From positions 1 to 9,807 of the forward strand of contig JACRMZ010000075.1 of NCBI GenBank assembly GCA_016219455.1: 9,807 nucleotides of DNA. Reading direction: 5' to 3'. This document shows positions 1 through 5,769 of this stretch, piece by piece. Position 1 is the stretch's first letter, and each line of letters opens with the position of its first letter. Both the position numbers and the translations under genes were made by a program. The notes below the pieces were generated by a model. It saw nothing but the letters and a program-made list of their open reading frames with translations. It was not told the DNA's origin and searched no databases. The stretch is from Candidatus Aenigmatarchaeota archaeon. GTDB lineage: Archaea; Aenigmatarchaeota; Aenigmatarchaeia; PWEA01; JACRMZ01.

Positions 1-2
1 CA

Positions 3-593
3 ATAAGCTTCTTCGATTTCCTCAGGGCATTTTCGCCAAGGGAAAGCAGGACACGGGGATCAAGCGACAACTTTCTGACATTGTCAAATATGGATGCGTC
101 GTCGATTGCCGGGAAGGCAATTTCCATTGGCCGCGGGAAAACGATAAGCGAGGCTGCGAAAGTGATGGGGTCAAACGGCGCGTCATCGATAATCATAGAA
201 GACTTGGGCAAACCAGTTGGCGTTGTTGCGCAAAAGGACATGCTAGAGCTGATAGCGTCTTCCGAGTCGCCCGGCGTCTATGTTCAGATAACCAACAGGG
301 CAAAAATGGACGAGTTCACCAGGGAGAAACTGGATGACATTGTCCAGGACAGCGTGCAGAAAATAGGGGAGATTTTCGAGCCCCGCGCCCTTTTCCTCCA
401 CATAAAGACCCATGAAAAGGGCGGGAGGACAAAATACTCCGTAAGGATGCGCCTCAAGACCGCATCAAAAACGTTCTCCGCCAAGGCGTGGGGATGGCAG
501 CTGCTGAAGGTCGTAACGGATGTCCTGAGCCTCATAGAAAAATCTACAATCAAACGGAAAGAGAAGGGGATGACAAAACGCAGAAAGCGTTAG
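3..593 (+). CDS. CBS-domain protein with HPF/RaiA-like C-terminal domain (5' end cut off)
   Basis: The reading frame is open from the first complete codon at base 3 and ends at TAG 591-593, so the true start lies outside the window; 196 residues are visible. A TTG (81) and an ATG (90) lie inside the domain and are unlikely starts. Residues 1-10 look like the end of an earlier CBS repeat. Residues about 30-86 form a full CBS repeat (AISIGRGKTISEAAKVM, then ASSIIIEDLGKPVGVVAQKD). Residues about 92-180 resemble the beta-alpha-beta-beta-beta-alpha ribosome hibernation factor fold (VYVQITNRAKMDEFTREKL; RALFLHIKTHEKGG; YSVRMRLKTASKTFSAKAWG; a final helix), followed by a basic tail KRKEKGMTKRRKR. 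CBS domains usually bind adenine nucleotides. A nucleotide-sensing ribosome-binding or ribosome-silencing role is inferred from the domain pairing and is not shown by the sequence. Confidence 0.8.
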   Translation: MSFFDFLRAFSPRESRTRGSSDNFLTLSNMDASSIAGKAISIGRGKTISEAAKVMGSNGASSIIIEDLGKPVGVVAQKDMLELIASSESPGVYVQITNRAKMDEFTREKLDDIVQDSVQKIGEIFEPRALFLHIKTHEKGGRTKYSVRMRLKTASKTFSAKAWGWQLLKVVTDVLSLIEKSTIKRKEKGMTKRRKR

Positions 594-691
594 TTGCCTC
601 TTCAAGATGTTCACGATGCTGGATTATTGATGGCATTGCATATAGTTTGCTATATTTGCGGCCGTTCTATCGGCTGGGGCAATTTTAGCTG

Positions 692-699
692 TCTATAAG
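692..699 (+). promoter_or_regulatory. Possible TATA box (TCTATAAG) before the FkbM methyltransferase
   Basis: TCTATAAG is centred about 30 bases before the ATG at 726. This spacing would give a start of transcription at or just before the start codon. No strong Shine-Dalgarno sequence is seen (only GGTAGG at 715-720). Position and composition are the only support. Confidence 0.3.
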
Positions 700-725
700 A
701 GCTTGACAAAAAATGGTAGGTAATC

Positions 726-1568
726 ATGGAAAACCATTCGCAACTGGCAAAAAATACCATGAAAAACCTCTACCGCAGCCCGCTCCTCGGCTCCATTTGC
801 CTTTTCTACGGCCTGCTGTTCGGGTATTTTGAATGCAGCAACAGGGGGAAACGGCTGTTTTCCCTTCTCAACCGGATACAGATGACCATCCCGCTTCCAG
901 ACAAAAACCGCGCAGCATGCAGACTAACCGACCTTTTTCCCATAGGTGAAATATACATGGCTGGCACCTATCAGGAGGTGGAAAAACCTGGATACGACAC
1001 GGTCATTGACATAGGCGCCGGAATAGGTATATTTTCGCTAAAAATGTCCAAGGTGCTGGACAATGCGCAACTGATTGCCATAGAACCTGATCCGGAAAAC
1101 TACACGTTCCTCAAAAAGAACGCTCTCATAAACAACCTTAAAATAAAGCTTCACCCAATCGCGCTGTCGAAAAGCCATGGGCATTCCAAGTTCTTCGTAA
1201 GCAACATGAAGATACTGTCGTCAATAAATCCGATTAAGGGGGCAAAGGAGATAGATGTGCTAGTCAGCACCCTTGACAGGGTCCTTGACGGCCAGCAAAC
1301 CGGAAGGACTCTGATTAAAATAGATGTCGAAGGGGCAGAGCTTGATGTGTTGAAAGGCGCAGAGGAGACTATGAAAGGCAACGTTTCGCTTATAATGGAA
1401 GTTCATCCGCAGCATGTAAGCCTGCAGGACATTGAAACGCACCTTCACCAACGGGGCTTCTCAACGCAGGTGAGGAAGGGTGTGAAAAGCAGCTTTCCGC
1501 ACATATTGACAGCGCATAAGATAAATCCCTGCCAATTGCCAGTGTCTGAGGGAAATATAAAAAATTAG
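726..1568 (+). CDS. FkbM-family SAM-dependent methyltransferase
   Basis: This 280-residue protein has the class I methyltransferase fold of the FkbM family. SAM-binding motif I is VIDIGAGIGIF at residues 93-103. The acidic end of strand 2 is IAIEPDPENY (118-126). The family signature LIKIDVEGAELDVLKGAEE is at 196-214, followed by SLIMEVHPQH (221-230). FkbM enzymes usually O-methylate sugars or polyketides, and in archaea they often sit among surface-glycan genes, which fits the epimerase and glycosyltransferases downstream. Residues about 18-35 are hydrophobic (PLLGSICLFYGLLFGYF) and could be a membrane segment or a buried helix. The ATG at 726 was chosen because a TATA-like box precedes it and the N-terminal stretch has no better start. 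The substrate cannot be told from the sequence; a sugar hydroxyl is the best guess. Confidence 0.88.
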   Translation: MENHSQLAKNTMKNLYRSPLLGSICLFYGLLFGYFECSNRGKRLFSLLNRIQMTIPLPDKNRAACRLTDLFPIGEIYMAGTYQEVEKPGYDTVIDIGAGIGIFSLKMSKVLDNAQLIAIEPDPENYTFLKKNALINNLKIKLHPIALSKSHGHSKFFVSNMKILSSINPIKGAKEIDVLVSTLDRVLDGQQTGRTLIKIDVEGAELDVLKGAEETMKGNVSLIMEVHPQHVSLQDIETHLHQRGFSTQVRKGVKSSFPHILTAHKINPCQLPVSEGNIKN

Positions 1569-1615
1569 CAGCCAATTCCGACATTGGGATTTTCTCGATG
1601 CCTTTTAGCACGGAG

Positions 1616-1629
1616 CTATAATTCTTAAA
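1616..1629 (+). promoter_or_regulatory. Possible TATA region before the epimerase gene
   Basis: Two overlapping A/T-rich candidates, CTATAATT (1616-1623) and TTCTTAAA (1622-1629), lie 24-37 bases before the ATG at 1653. AAAGGT at 1641-1646 may act as a weak Shine-Dalgarno sequence six bases before the start. Which box is used cannot be decided from sequence. Confidence 0.3.
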
Positions 1630-1652
1630 GGCGGCGATGCAAAGGTAATACT

Positions 1653-2570
1653 ATGCGGGTGCTTGTGACAGGCGGGGCGGGATTTATAGGAAGCCATTTG
1701 TCAGAGGAGCTGTCAAAAAACCATGACGTTGTTGCCTTAGACAGCCTTGTAGCGGGGTCCGGGAATATCGGACTTCTCAAGCAGCGCGGTGTAAAGATCA
1801 TCAAGGGGGATGTGGGAGACGCTAAGCTTGCAATGCGCGCCCTCGAAGGAATCGATGTTTGTTACCACTTTGCAGCCGACCCGGATGTGAGGAAAAGCAC
1901 CGAAAGCCCGCTGGAAAACTGCAGGACGAACATTCTTGGGACCCTCAATATCCTTCAGGCATGCAGAAAGAACAACGTGAAAAAATTTGTTTTCGCGTCA
2001 ACCTCAGCCGTCTACGGCATGGCCAAGACCCCCACTCCGGAAACTGCTAAACCCGATCCCATAAGCTTTTACGGGGTTTCAAAAGCAGCCGGAGAGCAGT
2101 ATGCAAAAACGTTTTCTTCCATATTCAAAATGCAGGTAATCGTCTTCAGATATGCAAACATAATAGGGCCGAGATTGACTCACGGCATAATCTATGATTT
2201 CTTCAACAAGCTGGGAAAAAACGGCCGCCGCCTTGAAATACTCGGGGACGGAAGGCAGGAGAAGTCTTATTTGCATGTGAAGGATTGCGTCGATGCGACA
2301 CTGCTTGGCTCGGACAGAACAGATAAAATGTTCGAGATTTTAAACGTTGGAAGCCGAGAGACTATAACCGTAAAGCAAATTGCAGACGCCGTTGTCAAAA
2401 ATATGGGGCTCCATGGAACCGATTACAAGTTTACAGGGGGAGGCGGCGGATGGCCCGGAGATGTCACGCACATGCTTCTTGGAACGGCAAAAATAAAACG
2501 TCTTGGCTTTGCTCCCAAATTCTCCATAAATGAAGCTATTGCGGACACTGTTGGCTGGCTTTCATCCTAG
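1653..2570 (+). CDS. NAD-dependent epimerase/dehydratase, UDP-glucose 4-epimerase-like (extended SDR)
   Basis: This 305-residue protein is an extended short-chain dehydrogenase/reductase of the GalE type. The Rossmann NAD-binding motif TGGAGFIG is at residues 6-13, and Asp30 ends strand 2, where it would contact the adenosine ribose. HFAAD at 72-76 matches the family's HxAA region. Ser116-Ser118 (FASTSAVYG) with Tyr140 and Lys144 (YGVSK) form the catalytic Ser/Tyr/Lys set. FRYANIIGPR (165-174) and EKSYLHVKDCVDA (203-215) are the usual C-terminal substrate-domain motifs. Such enzymes interconvert nucleotide sugars, for example UDP-Glc/UDP-Gal or UDP-GlcNAc/UDP-GalNAc, and would supply activated sugars to the neighbouring glycosyltransferases. 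The exact sugar cannot be fixed: related 4,6-dehydratases and UDP-glucuronate 4-epimerases share all these motifs. Length is typical of archaeal GalE-like proteins. Confidence 0.9.
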   Translation: MRVLVTGGAGFIGSHLSEELSKNHDVVALDSLVAGSGNIGLLKQRGVKIIKGDVGDAKLAMRALEGIDVCYHFAADPDVRKSTESPLENCRTNILGTLNILQACRKNNVKKFVFASTSAVYGMAKTPTPETAKPDPISFYGVSKAAGEQYAKTFSSIFKMQVIVFRYANIIGPRLTHGIIYDFFNKLGKNGRRLEILGDGRQEKSYLHVKDCVDATLLGSDRTDKMFEILNVGSRETITVKQIADAVVKNMGLHGTDYKFTGGGGGWPGDVTHMLLGTAKIKRLGFAPKFSINEAIADTVGWLSS

Positions 2571-2652
2571 GTCACGGCCTAAAGCCGATAGTCGTTTGCA
2601 ATGATTATGCCGTAGATGGATTTGCTGCAAACCCAGCGAAAGCCTGTTAAGT

Positions 2653-2660
2653 TTTTTATA
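2653..2660 (+). promoter_or_regulatory. Candidate TATA box (TTTTTATA) before the first GT2 gene
   Basis: TTTTTATA is centred about 27 bases before the ATG at 2684 and stands out from the surrounding mixed sequence. The spacing fits a leaderless archaeal transcript, and no clear Shine-Dalgarno sequence lies between. The GT2 gene may thus be transcribed separately from the epimerase gene, 113 bases upstream. Confidence 0.42.
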
Positions 2661-2683
2661 CATTGCTGCCGAATTAGCCTGGT

Positions 2684-3385
2684 ATGCTAAGCTTCATAAT
2701 CCCGACGCTAAACGAAGAGAAGTACATTGAGCCGCTTCTTCGGAGCATCAAGCCGCAAATGACTGGAAACGATGAAATTATAGTTGTCGACAGCAACAGC
2801 GCCGACAAAACAGTCAGCATAGCCGAGAAATACGGCGCGCAGGTTTTGCAGCAGCCAAAGAACGGCATAGGACTGGCAAAAACCGCTGGCGCAAAGACAG
2901 CAAAAAACGATATTTTTGTCTTCATGGACGCGGACTGCGTTCCCTGCAAAGGTTTCGCTGAGGGCATACGGAGGCACTTTTCCAACCCAAAGGTTGTCGC
3001 TGTTGGCGGCCTTGACTTATACCACTCCGATTCAAAGATGTGGGGAGTCCTGTATAACGCGTTTTCTAAGGGGGTTTTTCGTTCGGCGCAGCTGATGCAT
3101 TCAATTACAGGAAAATACTGGATAGCAGCAAACAATTGCGCGTTCAGGAGGGAACTGTTCTTTAGCGTGGGCGGCTACCGCTCTGTCATATGCGAAGACA
3201 CGGATTTGATGAAAAGGCTTCCGCCTTCGCGTGGAATCGTATACGACAGCAGCATGATACTTACATTGTCAGACAGAAGGTTCAGGCAACAGGGGTTTTT
3301 CAGGACTCTTGGGCTGTGGGGATGGAGCAATATGGCGGCTTTGGTTGGCAAGGGCGCCAGCACTTCAGGCTACCGAAGGGACTAG
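2684..3385 (+). CDS. Glycosyltransferase family 2 (GT-A fold)
   Basis: This 233-residue protein has the GT2 nucleotide-sugar transferase layout. FIIPTLNEEKYI at residues 4-15 begins the Rossmann-like half; IIVVDSNSADKT (32-43) is the nucleotide-binding strand and acidic residue. FVFMDADC (78-85) holds the DxD metal-binding motif (Asp82, Asp84). WIAANNCAFRRELFFSVGGY (146-165) is the acceptor-side region, and CEDTDL (170-175) holds the ED motif with the likely catalytic base. There are no extra C-terminal membrane helices, only a weakly hydrophobic stretch near 205-221. It would transfer a sugar from a nucleotide donor to a glycan, lipid or protein acceptor at the cytoplasmic membrane face. The next gene, convergent, encodes a similar GT2. 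Donor and acceptor are unknown. Confidence 0.88.
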   Translation: MLSFIIPTLNEEKYIEPLLRSIKPQMTGNDEIIVVDSNSADKTVSIAEKYGAQVLQQPKNGIGLAKTAGAKTAKNDIFVFMDADCVPCKGFAEGIRRHFSNPKVVAVGGLDLYHSDSKMWGVLYNAFSKGVFRSAQLMHSITGKYWIAANNCAFRRELFFSVGGYRSVICEDTDLMKRLPPSRGIVYDSSMILTLSDRRFRQQGFFRTLGLWGWSNMAALVGKGASTSGYRRD

Positions 3386-3410
3386 CGAAGGCGCAAGCGG
3401 CTGCGTTCGC
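3385..3410. terminator. Imperfect hairpin between convergent GT2 genes
   Basis: GCGAA (3385-3389) pairs with TTCGC (3406-3410), and CGCA (3392-3395) with TGCG (3402-3405), around the loop AGCGGC; two G (3390-3391) bulge on the left arm. It begins on the last base of the plus-strand gene's TAG and lies before the minus-strand gene's stop, so it could sit in the 3' ends of both transcripts. No long T run follows on either strand, so a terminator role is a guess. Confidence 0.3.
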
Positions 3411-3426
3411 TCCGTGATTGGGATAA

Positions 3427-4149
3427 TTATTTCAGCACGTCATTCCATCCTTTAAGTTCGTCGTTTTTCGGGTAGCGCGGAGCCGACTTGCCAGTGAAAT
3501 AATACCTGATGTCGTTGTATAAATGAAACACCGTCATGAAAAAAAGGTTTTTATGCAGCCTTCTTGTGGAAACGTAGCAGACAGCTTCTGAGTCTATTTT
3601 GCAACGGCCGGCCCTTGAAACGCGCCTGCTCATATCGATATCTTCGCTTATCCCCAAATCCTCCCTGAAGCCCCCCAATTTTTCAAATGTCTTCCTTTCA
3701 TATGCAACGGCCATGCCAGGATATGCCGGCATCCCGATAATGTCCGTAATGCGTGAAATCAGATATGTAAGATTAAAGACCGCCCTGGGGAAAAAGCCCC
3801 CGTCGTATGGGACGCCGATGCTCCCTATTCCGGCATATCCTTTTTTAATGTTGCGCTCTATGCGCTTAAGGAAGTCCCTTCTCAGGAAAACGTCGGCGTC
3901 AACGAAAACCAGCGTGTCCCCGCTTGCGGCCTTTGCCCCAACGTTCCTTCCGTGGGCTATCCCCCTCCTTTCTGAGGCAACCACCTTTACTGCATAGCGA
4001 TCCGCTATCTCAAGTGTGCCGTCAGTTGACCCGGAATCAGAGACGATGACTTCGTAACTTTCCCTTGGATAGTCCTGATAAATAATGGATTTCAGGCATT
4101 TTTCCAGGAAGCCCCTTTCCATATATGTGGGTATGATGACTGATATCAT
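3427..4149 (-). CDS. Glycosyltransferase family 2 (GT-A fold), paralogous to the convergent neighbour
   Basis: This 240-residue protein begins with VIIPTYMERGFLEKCLKSI (4-22). It has the nucleotide-binding strand YEVIVSDSGSTDGTLEIAD (32-50) and the DxD motif FVDADVF (82-88; Asp84, Asp86). GMAVAYERKTFEKLGGF (145-161) precedes the ED motif ISEDIDMSRR (167-176), with the likely catalytic base in the SED triplet. The ending lacks membrane helices apart from a short hydrophobic piece near 202-210. It shares spaced identities with the plus-strand GT2 (S.S.D.T..IA..Y, GAK.A..D..VF.DAD), consistent with an old duplication. It is convergent with that gene and divergent from the methyltransferase gene, 26 bases away. 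It likely adds a sugar in the same glycan pathway; donor and acceptor are unknown. Confidence 0.88.
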   Translation of the reverse strand: MISVIIPTYMERGFLEKCLKSIIYQDYPRESYEVIVSDSGSTDGTLEIADRYAVKVVASERRGIAHGRNVGAKAASGDTLVFVDADVFLRRDFLKRIERNIKKGYAGIGSIGVPYDGGFFPRAVFNLTYLISRITDIIGMPAYPGMAVAYERKTFEKLGGFREDLGISEDIDMSRRVSRAGRCKIDSEAVCYVSTRRLHKNLFFMTVFHLYNDIRYYFTGKSAPRYPKNDELKGWNDVLK

Positions 4150-4153
4150 AGCG

Positions 4154-4168
4154 TTTTTTTTTTTTTTT
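4154..4168. repeat. Run of 15 T between divergent genes
   Basis: Fifteen T on the plus strand (15 A on the minus strand) fill most of the 26-base gap between the minus-strand GT2 start (4149) and the plus-strand methyltransferase start (4176). Such a tract is prone to slippage in replication and to miscounting in sequencing. On the plus strand a T-rich tract can also stop archaeal RNA polymerase. Confidence 0.9.
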
Positions 4169-4175
4169 CCTTTCC

Positions 4176-4655
4176 ATGATAACTGAGTTTATCCTTGCGG
4201 CTGTTCTGGCGATTGCGATAACTCATCTCATAGACTACAGGATACTGAAAACCTATTATTTCAACAAGAGGACGTGGGACCTCAATATATCATGCGGCCC
4301 CACGGATGGGGGAGGGATAAACGCAGACATTGTGCAACGGGATGTCCCCAGATTCGTCCTTGTGGAGAGCATTTACAGCCTTCCCTTCAAAGACAAGCAG
4401 TTCAAGAACACCGTTTGCTCCCATACCATGGAGCATGTCAATGACCCTGACAGGTTCTACCAAGAGCTGAAAAGAGTCTCTGAAAACGTGGTTGTTATCA
4501 TACCACCCCTATGGGACTTCGCGGCTCTGCTTTGTTTCCCGGAGCACAGATGGCAGTTCCTGTCAATTGGAACGTGCCACACCAACAGTCTCCCAAGAAA
4601 GGTACCCCTCCCCTACAGCGCGTTCCAAAGGCGCTTTGGCCAACGGGTCAAATAA
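4176..4655 (+). CDS. Small membrane-anchored class I SAM-dependent methyltransferase (type 11-like)
   Basis: This 159-residue protein starts with one hydrophobic helix (residues 3-18, TEFILAAVLAIAITHL), likely a membrane anchor. The methyltransferase part is compact: DLNISCGPTDGGGINADI (35-52) replaces the usual glycine-rich motif I, SIYSLPFKDKQFKNTVCSHT (65-84) is the motif II region, and MEHVNDPDRFYQELKRV (85-101) matches the EHVxDPxxFxxEL signature of type 11 enzymes. VVVIIPPLWDFAALLCFPEHRW (105-126) is the motif III strand. The ending FQRRFGQRVK looks like a natural C-terminus for such short proteins, so I read it as full length. Likely substrates are a lipid-linked sugar or membrane lipid, given the anchor and the glycosyltransferase neighbours, but this is inference. 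Confidence 0.75.
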   Translation: MITEFILAAVLAIAITHLIDYRILKTYYFNKRTWDLNISCGPTDGGGINADIVQRDVPRFVLVESIYSLPFKDKQFKNTVCSHTMEHVNDPDRFYQELKRVSENVVVIIPPLWDFAALLCFPEHRWQFLSIGTCHTNSLPRKVPLPYSAFQRRFGQRVK

Positions 4656-4661
4656 CGCGGG

Positions 4662-4670
4662 TATTTAATT
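4662..4670 (+). promoter_or_regulatory. Candidate TATA box (TATTTAATT) before pheS
   Basis: TATTTAATT is centred about 25 bases before the ATG at 4691, at the spacing expected for a leaderless archaeal transcript. It lies between the methyltransferase stop (4655) and pheS. It supports 4691 as the start over the upstream extension of that frame, which overlaps the methyltransferase gene. Confidence 0.5.
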
Positions 4671-4690
4671 TTCAACGGGAAATTAGTTTC

Positions 4691-5245
4691 ATGCACAAGC
4701 TTACAGACGAGGGAAGGCAGTACCTTAAAGAGGGGTTGCCTGAAAAGAGGATTCTTTCCAAACTCCCTTCAGCGATGCAGGATCTTTCCAATGTTGAGAA
4801 TGTTGCAATTGCGCTAAGCAACGCCAAGAAAAACGGCTGGATAGAAATACGCAACGGGATTGCATCAGTGACGAAGCTGGGCGAAAATGCCAGGGGCAAG
4901 AAGACAGAGGAAGAGCTGGCCCTTGAGTCCATAGAAAACGGTAAAATTGCAGACCAGAAAGTCATTAGGGAGCTTGAGAGGAGGAACCTGATACGGGAGA
5001 TAAAGGATGATGTAATCAAAAAGGCCCGCGAGCAGCTTGAAGCCGGAACGCAGGCCCTCACGCCAGAGCTGATAAAAACCGGTTTTTGGAAGGAGGCAAA
5101 CTTCAAGGAATACAGCGTTTCCATGACAAAGCGTTTCTACGGCGGAAGGAAGCACCTTCTCAAAGAGCTTTCTGAAAAACAGCAGAAAAATCGGGGAGAT
5201 ACACAAAAACGGCGGCGACACGGGAAGCCGTGGGTGGGGATATGA
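4691..5245 (+). CDS. pheS: Phenylalanyl-tRNA synthetase alpha subunit, N-terminal fragment (broken gene)
   Basis: The N-terminal part of archaeal-type PheS, which with PheT charges tRNA(Phe) in the cytoplasm. Recognisable sequence runs from LTDEGRQYLKEGLPEKRIL (residues 4-22), through IALSNAKKNGWIEI and an alpha-helical, charged middle, to ALTPELIKTGFWKEANFKEY and FYGGRKHLLKELSEK (ending at residue 163), just where the catalytic domain should begin. After that the frame gives a non-family, basic tail and stops at TGA 5243-5245. Archaeal PheS proteins usually carry another winged-helix segment of roughly 60 residues before the LTxEGxxYL region (from memory), so the gene may also be short at the start, although a TATA-like box supports this ATG. 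The rest of the gene continues in another frame (see next entries). As drawn, this product alone cannot be catalytic. Confidence 0.85.
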   Translation: MHKLTDEGRQYLKEGLPEKRILSKLPSAMQDLSNVENVAIALSNAKKNGWIEIRNGIASVTKLGENARGKKTEEELALESIENGKIADQKVIRELERRNLIREIKDDVIKKAREQLEAGTQALTPELIKTGFWKEANFKEYSVSMTKRFYGGRKHLLKELSEKQQKNRGDTQKRRRHGKPWVGI

Positions 5246-5273
5246 CTGGAACCCCGAAATAGCCAGGGAAAAC
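5127..5273 (+). other. pheS: pheS deletion/frameshift junction
   Basis: Both relevant frames are open across 5127-5242. Family-like sequence leaves the first frame at about 5176-5182 (after KELSEK) and resumes in the second at about 5187 (KIGEIHKNGG, then DTGSRGWGYDW). The segment that normally lies between them is absent: class II motif 1 and the conserved NFDAL and HPAR-M-DTF region. The repeats GAAAAA at 5174-5179 and 5185-5190 flank the join. The loss is roughly 60-90 codons (an estimate from remembered homologues) and is not a multiple of three. Confidence 0.75.
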
Positions 5274-5768
5274 GTGATGAGGACGCACACGACATCTGTG
5301 ACGTTCCGTTACCTCTCGCGCGGGATTCCGATACCATCCAAATACTTCTCAATAGACCGCGTGTTCAGGAACGAGGCGATAGACCAGACGCATCTTTTTG
5401 AATTCCATCAGATAGAAGGCTTCGTGGCAGCAGATAACCTGACTCTCAGGAATATGATGGGGATATTCAAGGAATTCTATGAAAAACTCGGGATAAAAAA
5501 ACTGAAGTTCAAGCCTGTTTACAACCCATACACAGAGCCCTCAATGGAGATCTATGGATACTATGAAAAGCTGGGGAAATTGGTGGAAATGGGGAACTCA
5601 GGCATGTTTAGGCCGGAAACTCTCCTGCCGCTTGGGATAAAGTGCCCTGTGATAGCATGGGGGCTTGCACTCGAACGGCTTGCGATGCTGATACACGGCT
5701 TTTCTGACATACGCCAGGTTTTTGGACCCCAAGCAGACATACAGATGCTGAGGGAAGCGAGGAGATGA
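5274..5768 (+). CDS. pheS: Phenylalanyl-tRNA synthetase alpha subunit, catalytic C-terminal fragment (broken gene)
   Basis: The C-terminal half of the PheS class II catalytic domain. The first usable starts in this frame are GTG 5274 and ATG 5277, but family sequence already begins near 5187, so these are not natural starts. Counting from 5274, the RTHTTSVTFRYL strand is at residues 3-14, motif 2 is DRVFRNEAIDQTHLFEFHQIEG (28-49, with Arg32 and Glu34), YNPYTEPSMEIY lies at 83-94, LVEMGNSGMFRPE at 103-115, and motif 3 is GLALERLAML (130-139). The conserved end SDIRQVFG is present. Motifs 2 and 3 are therefore intact while motif 1 is missing. The fragment ends one base before pheT with a Shine-Dalgarno sequence inside its last codons, so the pheS-pheT link is preserved. 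An isolated product would lack the dimer-forming motif 1. Confidence 0.88.
   Translation: MMRTHTTSVTFRYLSRGIPIPSKYFSIDRVFRNEAIDQTHLFEFHQIEGFVAADNLTLRNMMGIFKEFYEKLGIKKLKFKPVYNPYTEPSMEIYGYYEKLGKLVEMGNSGMFRPETLLPLGIKCPVIAWGLALERLAMLIHGFSDIRQVFGPQADIQMLREARR
5760..5764 (+). promoter_or_regulatory. Ribosome binding site of pheT (AGGAG)
   Basis: AGGAG ends five bases before the pheT ATG at 5770, inside the last codons of pheS. It fixes the pheT start and suggests translational coupling of the two subunits from one transcript. Other starts in this window appear leaderless or have weak sites, so this internal operon site is distinct. Confidence 0.65.
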
Positions 5769-5769
5769 T

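Noticed and set aside
488..688. Plus-strand frame of 66 codons over the end of the CBS/HPF-like gene
   Set aside because: Most of it overlaps the conserved C-terminus of the CBS/HPF-like gene in another frame. Only its last part is discussed, as a possible piece of a decayed membrane peptide.
2594..2632. Inverted repeat GTTTGCA / TGCAAAC with a 25-base spacer
   Set aside because: Seven base pairs with so long a loop are expected by chance; it has no clear tie to the nearby promoter or stop.
3599..3997. Plus-strand frame of 132 codons over the minus-strand GT2
   Set aside because: It is antisense to conserved GT2 motifs and its translation looks like a reverse-frame artefact.
4511..4690. Upstream extension of the pheS frame
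   Set aside because: It overlaps the end of the methyltransferase gene in another frame, its translation does not resemble PheS, and a TATA-like box lies just before the ATG at 4691.
5127..5245. Programmed ribosomal frameshift joining the pheS parts
   Set aside because: A shift could join the frames, but the missing motif 1 segment would still be absent, so frameshifting cannot yield a normal PheS. No clear slippery site with a following structure was seen.
5274..5280. GTGATGA resembling a C box of a C/D box RNA
   Set aside because: It lies inside pheS and no CTGA D box with suitable spacing follows.
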